A stretch of DNA of 60,000 bases, taken from the NCBI GenBank assembly GCA_950295325.1, contig OX485809.1, positions 6,450,001 through 6,510,000 on the forward strand, given 5' to 3'. Both the position numbers and the translations under genes were made by a program. The stretch comes from Polytrichum commune (taxonomy: Eukaryota; Streptophyta; Polytrichopsida; Polytrichales; Polytrichaceae). Shown here one piece after another: positions 11,448-22,249 of this stretch. Positions within the stretch are counted from its first letter, which is position 1, and each line of letters starts with the position of its first letter. Under the pieces are notes generated by a model. The model saw only the letters and a program-made list of their open reading frames with translations. It had not been told where the DNA came from and made no database searches.

Positions 11448-13960
11448 ATGGGTCTGCTGGATTCTAAAAGCTGCGTGAAGCCTGATTTCGGGGGTGGAAT
11501 GGGCACAGTGCTGATGATATTCCTCGTGATTTGCTTTGTGGGCACCAACTTGCTGGCTCTCCATGCCTTCTCCATGTCTAGAGATGTCGCCAACTTTGTG
11601 ATGGGCGACCGCAGCAAGGTGAATGTGATGAATACTGAGCTCATTCCTAAGCTTGCAGAGCAGTTCCAGGACATCCAAGAGCAACTCAAGGCCTTTCAAC
11701 TGGTGAGTTCAATCCCTGGACCAAATTAGACTTAACGGATTATGTAGGGTTTTACTACCATTTCGTTCGGTAGTCCAATTTAATTTACCTCGCCAGCCTC
11801 CAGGCTGCAACTGCATGCATAGGACACTCAGGGAATGTGTAATTCGAGATTGCCTCCGGGCGGATTAGCCTTTTGAACTCGTTCAGAGGCTTAAATGTAT
11901 GGCTTGAGGTTTTGGCACCAAAAGCTTCGTGGATCTGAAGTGGTTAGGTCATTGAAATCCAATATAGTCGGTGGTCATCAAAATATGTCGTAATATCAGA
12001 ACCACATTGCAAATGAGAATGGTGTATAGAGGTTCGATAAGCAATTCACTCTGTTGTTTTAGGCGTTGAATGCGATGCAAAAAGAGCTCCAGGGAGTGCA
12101 TGATGTGCTGGACGGAACGACTCAAGAGATCCGTAGCTTGCGAGGGTCCTTAGCAGATGAGGAGGATGGCGAATCCACAGAAAAGAAAGTGATTGCACTT
12201 TCTGATACAGCAGATGCAACCATCGACTGGTCAGAATCAAATGAGCTTCTGCAATACACTGCGGAGAGGGATCTTCCGCTTGGTCCAAACTGGGCTCTGG
12301 GAATCAAGTAAGCAAATTGTGCGAATATTTAGCCACTGTCGTTTATTGTACTCGAACTTAGGGTTATGAGTTTTGGTGGAGACACATCCGATCGACCCAA
12401 AAATGATGCTGTAAAATTCTTGATGTTTTTTTTAACTTCCCCAGGACAGTCACCTTAACCATTGGGCACGAATGCCACAAGAGTGCGCCACTTCTGGAAT
12501 AGTACATGAACTACACCCCAGGTGGCCCTTGCCCTGACAACTGGAACATCGCCCAACAGCTCATGTTCAGTGGGTGCAAAGTTGCGAACCTTTGCCATGG
12601 AGACGGTGCTTTGTGAAAGCGCCCGAAGATTTCCCAGAGCCCACGCCATACCCCGAATCCCTGTGGGCGCCAGGACATGATGGAGCCATCAGCTGGACGC
12701 ACTATGACTGCAAGAGCTTCTTCTGCCTGAATGACCGCATCAACCATGACAAGTATTACAACTGCATCGATTGCTTTAACTTGGATGGATTGGAGAAGGT
12801 GCGATGGGTTACCGTTAGCGATCGACACGACTTCACCATTGATTCCGTAAGATTCAATACACGCTTTAAGATCCTGCATGCTGCAACTTAATAATAAGTT
12901 GCGAAATTTATTAAAGGAGGGTCTGTAAACTCAATAACATAACTCAAGTAACATCTCACAGTGTTTGATTTCGAACAGTTACGAAGTAATAAGAGTGTTG
13001 TATACGCCCTTTCCATGGCAGTTGTGGTAGTGTTATTAATTATCCTAAGTCACACCAACTAGCTGAATTTAGTGAAAGCGTTCTCCTCGTCTTGAAAGCA
13101 ATTAGTTGCTGAATCATTGTATCTCATGTGGCTCCTTAATTGTGGTGAGAAAAAGTGTCAATCCATCCGGTGGGTGGTTGAAGCATTCTGAATACAGCTG
13201 TGCATTTGGAATAGTAAATTTTTGAAGAAAGTGAAGTAACCTAGTCCAACAAAGTCAACACTTCTGCTATCTCTGGTCTAATTTCGTTGCAAGTGGTCCT
13301 GGCTTAATTGGAGCTTAGAAGTGTCAGCACGATTACACGCGAATTCGCTGTGTGAAGGTTGCCTCTATCAACAGCGCAAGATGTGCAACATTCAACGTCC
13401 AATTGTTTTTGTCTGGAATGGGTCGGAGTGAATAATATTGTGTCGAAATTTGGGTGCTTGGGAAACTTGATCAGGTGTTGGCACTCAAGAATGGAAGCAT
13501 TCGGATCGGCCTTGACATCGGTGCAGGTTCCGGCACATTCGCGGCCCGGATGGTAGAGCGCAACGTCACCATCCTTTCGACGACTCTCAACCTGGATGGC
13601 CCATTCAACGAGATGATTGCCATGCGAGGATTGTTGTCCTTGCACCTCACCGTCTCGCACCGATTTCCGTTCTTCGACAACACACTGGACATCGTGCACT
13701 CCATGCATATCCTCAGCAACTGGATGCCCTTAGAGATGTTGGAGTTCATCCTGTTCGACATCCACCGAGTCCTGCGCCCAGGCGGCATTTTCTGGCTCGA
13801 CCGGTTTTTCTGTGCCGAGGAGCAGTTGGAGACAGTGTACAAACCCCTATTGATGAAGTTCGGTTACAAGAAAATCAAGTGGGCAGTGGGTGCCAAGCCT
13901 AATCGGCGCAAACCAGAGATCTATCTCTCCGCTATCTTCGAGAAACTTCCTCCTCAATGA
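11448..13960 (+). pseudogene. SAM-dependent methyltransferase copy 2 (At1g29790-like), nonsense + 8-bp insertion
   Basis: The four-exon layout is the same as copy 3: exon 1 11448-11702 (255 bp, N-terminal membrane anchor), exon 2 12063-12307 (245 bp), exon 3 12445-12846, exon 4 13475-13960 (161 codons plus TGA). Exon 4 is open and keeps SAM motif I (GLDIGAGSGTFAARM) and the LRPGGIFWLDRFFC strand. Exon 3 is broken twice: a TAG at 12500-12502 replaces a glutamine conserved in copies 1 and 3, and about 8 extra bases (AAAGTTGC, near 12578-12585) shift the frame before the CEPLP motif. An alternative ATG at 11442 adds two residues. The copy appears dead as a full-length enzyme. Exon 4 alone could still be translated, but nothing shows that it is. 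Confidence 0.85.
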
Positions 13961-14746
13961 TTCCAAGCGCGTCCATCCATTTCAGAGGAATGCATGCCTA
14001 GCCTGCTGCAATCGTTGATGTCCCAGCCTATGAAAGCACGGCTCACATTAGCGACACATGAAGATAATACATCAGTCAAGTTGCCACATCGACAGTGTTC
14101 GGCGTGCAAATGGTCGGATAGTGTAAAATTAGGACCACATTTTTTCTCCCGCACCCCTTACTACGAGGTGGCTGGAATATTCCTGCTCGACGTTAGACCT
14201 CAGAGTCCTGGAACATTTTTCAGAGGGCATGTTGCAATCAATGTAGCTCTCCGGAAGCTCGAAACCTGCAAGTTCTCACTGGAAATGTTGAATTGTTTTC
14301 TGGTGACTATGGTAATCTTCCCTTCTGGAATAGGAATTGGACTGCAAAGAAACGTCCAGACTGAATAAGGACATTGATGAAGGGCTAAAGTACCATAGGT
14401 GATCATAAGTAAAGTACCGATCTCTGCATTAATGTTGTCCTCTGCTCAAATCAAGGATGGAACAAGAGTATTGTATAGGTGTCCGATTAAGAGAGCTAAC
14501 CGAATTAGCCCCATCTACTTTACCCGCAATCTCCATTAGTCTTGAGATTCAGTTGGGAAGCTATTGCATGACAAAAAAGTAGAAACTGGCATGGTTGGAT
14601 TCAGGCTCCACCTCAAGGAACAACCAAAAGTGTTACATTGCAGTTGTTTACGAATGGCCTTCTACATTGACATAGCAAGTTGAATTAGTCTCACTATAAA
14701 TCAAGTCAAGTAGGGAATGTTGTATTTTTCATGTAGTTGTTGAGTG
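13961..14746. other. 3' flank of copy 2, no gene supported
   Basis: Probable 3' UTR and intergenic DNA. A 124-codon open frame at 13994-14368 has no recognisable motif. Confidence 0.5.
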
Positions 14747-14755
14747 CAATCAATT

Positions 14756-16973
14756 GGCAGGCATTAATACTTCCCCTATGAACTTCCAAGGGGAAGGACT
14801 TTCGCATGGATAAGGGTTGGGCTTGCGATCCAGTACCACTGCATGACCCTCATAAAAAATTATGGATTTATTTGATCACGACCAAAAATTGTTGCTCATC
14901 CTGCCCAATTTCAAAAAAAAATTGCCTTGCATTCATGAGTGGTAGTTGTCCATAAATCCCATATTGAGTGGATTTCACTTCTAGAATCCATAATCCAACA
15001 TATATGTTCACTTCCACTTAGTAAACAGGCAACTAACATGATTTAATTCCCGAAGTGAAACCGTTTGTAAAATATGAGCTGAAGATGGAAGTCAAAAATA
15101 TTACAAACTTAACATTAGTTTTGAGGTTCTATTTTTTGAGACGCACCATTTGAAAGGGTCTTTGTTATTCTAAAATGAAACCTAGATTTTGTGTGATATA
15201 TTCAATATGTTTATTATATAATAGTATAGTTAATTACTTGAGGTGGTTAAAGTACACAACCTTGTCATATTCTAAATCGTTGACATGCAAATACATGTAA
15301 ACACCTGTAAACACCTCCCCCCTACAAACACTTGTAAACACCTCCCAATTGCCACCTCTACTACCTTGAACCATTCCGCTTCTCAACCATTAAGCGAATT
15401 ACGGGAGAGAGGAGTCCGCATGCGCATTCATCGGAATCTTGAAAGAGGCCAACATTGAGGTTTTCATAAAAGCTTTGGACAATTGCGATATACACAAAAT
15501 TATACCAAAAAACAAAAACAAAAACAAAAACAAAAACAATTGTTGAGGTAGGGGTAAGAGAAGTGGCCAAGTGGCTAGCAACGAATCACATGGGTAAGGC
15601 GTAGGTGGAGGATGGATGCGATAGGCCGTCAATCGAGGAGGACACCGAGGATGAAAAGACTGTGATTACCTTCCTCAAGGTAACCTCGGATTTGAGATAA
15701 TTGATAGGTGAAATGTACTCGATGGGTACCTAAGCTATCAAGTTCTAGGCAGCAAGGTGATCTAAAGTGGGTGAAGCCGCCACCTCTCCATCCCATCTCC
15801 TATCTCACCTCACCTGCATACTTAGGAAGGTAAGGCAACCAAGGGGGATATTTGGGAATTTAAAGCAACTAAGGGGGATCCTTGGGGAATTTGGGTAAAT
15901 AATGACCAAGAATTGGAATGCCCCTTAGGAACATGGGTGATTATTAATCAAGCACCTTGGAATGACAATCGGAGTGATATGCAATTATGAATAATAGAGT
16001 GAATAGGGGTTCCATGACATCAAGGGAATTCTCTAAACTAGGTAGCTTGGAATTAGTGAGGGAGTATGCTTGCCCCGAAATAGAAACTTAGGCAAGGATC
16101 CTTAAATGAATATTGGAAAAACTAGAGAACTCTCATGAGTTCCATTTAGTGAGAGAGTATGCTTGAAGCTATAAACCCTCTTGATGGAACATTCTTAGAA
16201 TAGTTTTAGAGAATAAGGAACGTTTTAATCATCCAAACCATGAAAGATATTGTATAGGAATGATTTCCCTTAGAGAACACTTAACCTTGACATTAGGATT
16301 TAGGGGAACATAACCTTGAAAACTTAGGGCACTTTCTCCTCCGATATTCACTAAGAGGGAACATCATGCATTAGACCACCTTCAAGTATTAGAAGTTATA
16401 AACATGCTAATTTGGATAGGTGTAGTGTCTGTGTAAACCGGTCAGCAGCGGGTTACTCCGTCTAAGGTTGAGGGTTGAAGGTGGCCTCGACATAAATGCG
16501 TATGAAAACGTTGTGATAGTAGAAGGTATTAATTAAAATATTATAAAAAGTAAAAAAAGTAAAAAAGTAATTTTAGTTCCATTTTAGAATGACAAAGACC
16601 CTTTCAATGGTAAGTCACAAAAATTATAACCTCAGTGGTAATGAGAAATTTGTAACATTTTTGACTTCCAAGTTAACTACATGCTTTATTGGTGGCTTCA
16701 CTTTGAAAATGAAATCCCATTCAATTGCTTACTTACTCAATGGAAGTGAACATATATATTGGATATAGGACCTTGAAGACGAAGTGCACTCAATATGGGA
16801 TTCGTGGATAAGTGACCTTTAAAAATGCAAGGGCAATGGTCTTTCCAAAGTCGGGCAAGCGGGTGGCAGTTTTCGGTCGGATCCACCAGAAAATCTTGAT
16901 TTTCCGGACAGGCGGCTACCCCTGCCCAAATTTTCCTCCCGTTCATTGTGGGCGGGGGGGGGGGGGACTTCAC
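14756..16973. mobile_element. Non-autonomous MULE-like element with long imperfect inverted arms
   Basis: The left arm (14756 to about 15200) and right arm (about 16560 to 16973) are inverted relatives of each other. Shared blocks include CCCATATTGAGTG near 14959 against CACTCAATATGGG near 16790, and the complement pair around GGGTCTTTGTTATTCTAAAATG near 15157. The same arm sequences occur in the element at 35557. Candidate 9-bp duplications are CAATCAATT (14747-14755) and CAATCAGTT (16974-16982), one mismatch. The interior has no gene. The right end contains a G-run, so the exact terminus is soft. Confidence 0.65.
15508..15540. repeat. (ACAAAA)n microsatellite
   Basis: About five CAAAAA units lie in the interior of the non-autonomous MULE-like element. 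Confidence 0.9.
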
Positions 16974-16982
16974 CAATCAGTT

Positions 16983-17167
16983 ACAAATGAACCGGTTGAG
17001 TTTGAAAAATAACCAATTGAAATTCAAGAATGTAGGAAAATTACCGATCATTTTAGAGGAATCTATAGAATATACCCCAATTTAATAAAGGAAAACCAAA
17101 GGATGTCAACATGTAACCGGTTGGAGTTGCAAACACTAGTATCTCAACCGATTATGCCCAAAAATCT
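16983..17167. other. Short spacer between two MULE-type elements
   Basis: The 185 bp between the ends of the two elements carry no recognisable feature. Confidence 0.6.
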
Positions 17168-17234
17168 GGCGGACGCTAAAGTACCCCCTACGAACTTGTA
17201 GGGGGCAGCTCCTGCAAAACCTCCCCTGCCCGCC
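17168..17234 (+). repeat. Left terminal inverted repeat of the MULE, 67 bp
   Basis: Begins GGCGGACGCTAAAGTACC and is an exact complement of 27777-27843. It contains ACGAACTTGTAGGG, a block shared (one base different) with the ends of the element at 35557-59855. Confidence 0.95.
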
Positions 17235-17279
17235 CATCGACAGAGCTACCAACGTCGACGGAGTCCAACGATAATGTTC

Positions 17280-17650
17280 CATCCAAACTCCGTCATACGA
17301 ACGACGCAGGACGTCAACAAACAACCTGCACACTTAACTCAAGTCATTAAGGATCGCATCATTCACATCATGTCCCTCCGCAAAAAAGGGGATCTCAGAT
17401 CTGGTTTTAGTCCATCGTACGAACAACGCAGGACGGCAGCAAACAACCTGTACACTTAACTCAAGTCATTCAAGATACCGTCATTCACATAGTGTCAATC
17501 CGCAAAACGCGGATCTCAGATCTAGGGCATATTCCGTCATACGAACAACGCAGGACACCAACAAAGAACCTGCACACTAAACTCAAGTCATTCAAGATCC
17601 CGTCATTCACACCGTCCCGTTCCCCAAAACGCGGATCTCAGATCTGGGTC
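17280..17650 (+). repeat. Subterminal tandem repeats of the MULE, about 125 bp, 3 copies
   Basis: Units carry CGTCATACGAACRACGCAGG, then AACCTGCACACT, AACTCAAGTCATT and GCGGATCTCAGATCTGG. They start near 17289, 17416 and 17536. Such arrays next to the ends are plausible transposase-binding regions. Confidence 0.85.
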
Positions 17651-17876
17651 ATTAGGGTTCAGGGGGCGGCGAGCTTGTCTTTTTGGGGCGTTTAGGGTTG
17701 ATTTGAAATGCTCCTCTTTCTGCACACACTCTTTTATGCACACACCATTATTGACCGAATGACACCTTCCTTCACATACACGATACACATAGATGCAGTG
17801 TGTTTAGTTCTAGGCAGTTGGCCATGTTTGCTAGTGATGGCTTGATGCACATATATGGTTTAGGGTTTTTACAACA

Positions 17877-20800
17877 ATGCATTCTCAAGTACCAATGGGT
17901 TCAGCATCCCAACCTGGTGAGATTGAAGGATTGCCATTGCCAGAAGATGACTTGGAGCATACAGACCTGCCAACATTCCGAGCACAGCAAGTTCATATCA
18001 TCATGACTTTGCGAGAGAGACTTCAAAATCCTCCTCCTGGTGAGTTTAGGATGGAGGACTTACAGTGGACAGATCATGTGACCAATGGGAAGGGAAGGCA
18101 CAAGGGTTCCAAATTGGCTGTGATACTATGGGATAGGTTACATGATTCCATTTCAGGCGAGCAACATCATCCTCTCTACCCATGCAAGTTTAGGGCTGAG
18201 GTGATTAGGCGAAATTTGCCTAACTCCCTGAGATCACCCCGTGCACACAGTCCAGCTCTTGTAATCAGGTTAGGGTTACTCTCATCTGATTCATTGTGTT
18301 ATTTACATGATACCTATTCGTTAAGTAAACAAGATTATGATCGTGGTATTTCAAATTGTAATGCAATGCTCAGACTGTTGTCATGGTTTACCAGTATAGT
18401 GTTGTGGCACAAATTTCAGTATGAGGTTGTGTGAATAGCAGACATCGTTGCAATTTCGGCCCGGAGGACAAGTCTGATGTTGTCCCAGAGGACATGCAAA
18501 CCCTCCTCAAATCAACGCAGAAACGCAGGATTAAGAAGATGCAAGTTCAAAAGAAAAAAGGGAAGAAGGTCATCCCTGAATATGATGCATTCCCTCTAAC
18601 CAAATCAATTGCTGCCAGTGTCAAGCGTGTGGGAAAAGTTGTTGCTGGTTTCTCCATTAAGAGAGGGTGCCTTCGATGTTTTGTGGCGAAACAACCATAC
18701 CTTGATCCATCATTGTGCATGTTGATTTACGAGAACACCATGCACTTCAACGCCCGTGGTGAACATTGTCATGGAACGATGGTAAGTGGCTTTAGGTATG
18801 CATTAGGTGCTGGCATCTCAGAGGACATGAAATACAAGATAGCAAAAATGCACGCCTTTGGTTTATCTCCTGCACAAATAATGCAACAGCACACCAAAGA
18901 GGTAAGGGAACTTGCTCTCGCTAATGGCCCTGTCACGCGCGATACATTCCTATTGCCCAACGATGTTAGAAACATTTGTCGCAAGCGTGCAGAAGAACTG
19001 TGGATGAAGCACCCTTCCGATCCTATCAGTGTTCGCATGTGGACGCACGAGAATCATGATAGTGTCTTCTACTATCAGGAACACTCACTTATAGACATGA
19101 ATTCTTCTACTCAGAGCGATGCGCCCTTTACTATTGGAATACAAAATGAATGGCAACTGGAAATGATGGCTACATTTGGTCACAACAGCGCCCTCTCAAT
19201 CGACGCTACATTTGGGACAACCCAAACACGGGTTCGTTTCTTTCCACTATGTCATTCACATTATGTATGTCATTCACATTATGTATGTCATTCACATTAT
19301 ATGCATGTCATTCACATTATATGCGGTTCATTCAAACTTCTATGTTATGCAAAATAGCTATGTATATTCATTATATGTTTGTCCCGTTGGTTTATGGAGG
19401 TCATGTTCTTTATGTGTATGTATTCCTCGTTATATAAATGTACTTTCCTTCCAATCATGTATTCTTTGTTACATACATGTCATTTAAGTGAAATAGATGT
19501 AATTCTAAGATAGGAATGTCCTTCATGTCATTTATATATATTGATATATGTCTTGCATTGACATACTTTCCCATAACCTAGAATTACTAAACACACTGGT
19601 CTCTAAAGGTCTACTGATTGCTTATGGCAGTATCCGCTATACATAGTCATGGTTTTTGACAATTGGAGGAACGGCATACCTGTGGCTTTCTTTGCAATCT
19701 CACGTACCCGTGAGCAGGACCTGGTTCCTGTTCTTCAAGCCCTCCACAACATAATTTCGAAAGTAAGATCAGATTGGAGTCCTTCATCAATCATAGTTGA
19801 TAATGCTCAAGCTGAAATCAACACCTTACGGTAAGGGCAACTATGAAACAATATTTTCATAACATCGTGCATGGGTTTGTGGATTCTCATTGTTTTTCCT
19901 TTGTGCATGGTTGTATGGCCGGGTGCCAAAATCTTCCTCTGTCTTTGGCACGTTCGGAAGGCCTGGGCAGAAAACGCTGTTAGGAAGATTTCCACTGTCA
20001 TAGAACGTGCCGCAGTTCTTCAACTACTTGGCGATATTATGTATGGCAACGGCTGTGGTGTCGATGATGACCCAATTGATTGGGCTTTGTCACAGTTGGA
20101 CATAATAACCAATACCATGCCACGATCAAGTGCATTCATGGCGTACATTAATGACACTTGGAGAGCAAAAGTATCAATGTGGTGTGTCGGCGCGAGGAGG
20201 ATACCTCATGCTGGCCAGAACACTAACGCCGCCATCGAGTCATATCACTCAAACTTGAAGAACATACTCAATTCCACAAAGGAAAGATTTGTTGGACGGC
20301 GCATGGATTGGCTTATCTTTCATCTGACAGGGGATGTGGTCACACATTATTGGTACGGAGTCCAATGCAAAGCGTTTGGGTTTGTGAGAAACAAACATCA
20401 TGAGGGTATTGTATGCTCTACCATCATTCGCGCATCAAGAATTCTAGATACAAATGTTTTGATATGCAAGGACGAAGACTTGGCATATGTTGGATCAGTT
20501 AATCATAGGCCTAAAGTGTGGACGATACACTCACCCGACTCCGAATGGGCGCAGTGTGACTGTCCCGTTGCACGTGAGGGAATGATATGCAAGCATACCA
20601 TGAAGGTATTCAAGATGCTACATCCAGACATCCAAGACGGTGTCATTGTTAGGCAAGCTGGTACTCTCCATGGTGTTGATCGTGCAAGTCCCATGTCTCA
20701 GTGTTATTCCAACGCCCCCCCCCCCCGGATTGCAGCATGAAGGACAGATGCCTTATACTCCAAACACTTTACATGACATACACGATCGTGATTTTGTGGA

Positions 20801-21209
20801 TCTGGAAGCTGAAACCATTGGATACATCAGTTTAGCTTACCAACCCATTGGGATACACTCGAAAGACCCCCCCGACATGTGCTCTCATATAGTACATCCC
20901 AGTGCCTCCCCCCACATTGATTATTTGCAGGACGACATGAGAAACTCGGAGGAAATGACGCGAACAACTGTTCACAATCTTTACACATCAATGACAAAGA
21001 ACGCAGACACTTACCCATCACTTCACGCATACTTGCTTGCAGACTTCAAGCACATCCATGGAAAGCAGACTGAGCTAATTGCTCGCGGGGATGCCATGTC
21101 CCAGTTAGCCTCTACGCCTTCTTCTTTCCCGGCGCGAGACGGTGACAACTCCCTTAAGCGACATCAGAGCTTCCTGGAGAACCCGCCATCTAGGAAGAAG
21201 AAAACATAA
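17877..21209 (+). CDS. MuDR/MULE-type transposase gene (spliced), possibly defective
   Basis: Cut-and-paste transposase of the MULE. Segments: 17877 to about 18265 (N-terminal DNA-binding-like region, KLAVILWDRLHD and CKFRAEVIRR); about 18438-19231 (ends SIDATFGTTQTR, first catalytic Asp of the DDE fold); 19631-19830 (YPLYIVMVFDNW to VDNAQAE, second Asp); about 19909-20740 (CLWHVRKAW; SWIM zinc finger CDCPVAREGMICKH at about 20559-20600). The C-terminal tail with a basic end lies in another frame at 20640-21209, after a run of 12 C at 20715-20726. Two lesions are visible. The expected 3' splice site at 19907-19908 reads AT instead of AG, with no other AG usable in the intron, and the C-run puts the tail one base out of frame. 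Domain identity is solid; the exon limits and activity are inferred. Confidence 0.8.
19253..19330 (+). repeat. 18-bp tandem repeat in transposase intron
   Basis: GTCATTCACATTATGTAT and variants repeat four to five times just after the 5' splice site at 19232. The frame runs through it, but the catalytic sequence resumes only at 19631, so it is intronic. Confidence 0.85.
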
Positions 21210-21654
21210 TCTGGAATTCAGTTCATATCTATGTATTTGTTCTAAATAACACTGTATGGGCTATTACATGTAGCAGTTATTTACATTTCCGGATTAGGGT
21301 GAGTAATGGTCAACATGTAGTCATGTCCTGCAAATAAAGCAAATGAGTCAATTTCATATCTCAGAGTGTGTCCTCCATGGATCACGTTTCAACGTGATTG
21401 AAGTACAAAGAGTTCATGTACAGGTAATCAATAAAGTCTTCATTGCATGAAATACTATACATCACTAAACCCATGTGTGGTTGAACGAGTCACTGGACAT
21501 AATCACCTCCAAGTACAAAGTATGATTGCATAACTGACTTTCTCCAACACACAACCAAGTACACCGTAGGGACTAAATTTCTCATAGTTTCACGTCTTGG
21601 TCGAATGACATATACATCTGACCAATCACATATTTGTATGACTTAAGGTCTGTG

Positions 21655-21965
21655 ATTAACATATGTGAAGGACTATAGGTCTTAGGGTTAAACTTTGTGA
21701 AGGACTGAATGTCTCAGGGGTAACCTATGTGAAGGACTGACACTAAACTCTAAACCTCTGTGAAAGACTAAAGGTCTTAGAGGTAACCTCTGTGAAGGAC
21801 TGACCTTAAACTCTAAACCTCTGTGAAAGACAAAAGGTCTCAGAGGTAACCTCTGTGAAGGATTGACCCTAAACCCTAAACCTCTGTGAAAGACTAAAGG
21901 TCTCAGAGGTAACCTCTGTGAAGGACTGAGTATTTGAGGGTAGGGGTACCCTCTGCGAAGGACTG
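21655..21965. repeat. 63-bp minisatellite containing CCCTAAA-like motifs
   Basis: Units such as CCTCTGTGAAAGACTAAAGG plus GTAACCTCTGTGAAGGACTGA recur at about 63-bp spacing (for example CTCTGTGAAAG near 21756, 21819 and 21882), with ACCCTAAACCCTAAACC in one unit. It lies between the 3' ends of the two convergent MULE genes and may help separate or terminate transcripts (inference). Confidence 0.85.
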
Positions 21966-22249
21966 AAGTGCACGACTACTACAACATTGGTAACTATAAT
22001 GTTGCTCACCACATATACAAACCCTAGTTATATAGTGTTTGTGGCCCATAATCCAAAACTATAGACAATGTGACATATATTGCAGTCCAACCCACAAGAT
22101 ATATGACCAAAATCGACTATATGTCGTTTTATATTAAGACGAAGTGTACATTTCACCAGTCATTTGACTGCAGTGATTGTCTGATGCTAATATACATTTT
22201 GCACTGTACATGTAAAATTACACGGTACTATAAAGCACCTTCGAAAATA

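Noticed and set aside
13475-13960. Exon 4 of copy 2 as an independent small methyltransferase gene
   Set aside because: It begins at a clear splice acceptor, has no own conserved start, and lacks the anchor and exon 3 region; better explained as part of a pseudogene.
19232-19630. Coding continuation of the transposase through 19232-19357
   Set aside because: The sequence becomes an 18-bp GTCATTCACATTATG repeat, and the conserved YPLY block resumes in phase after an AG at 19629-19630, so this is an intron.
21860-21885. CCCTAAACCCTAAACC as a telomeric or interstitial telomere site
   Set aside because: Only two or three units, embedded in a 63-bp minisatellite; CCCTAAA-like words occur throughout the transposon DNA.
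21655-21965. CRISPR-like array
   Set aside because: Repeat and spacer are not distinguished, units are degenerate minisatellite repeats, and the genome is eukaryotic.
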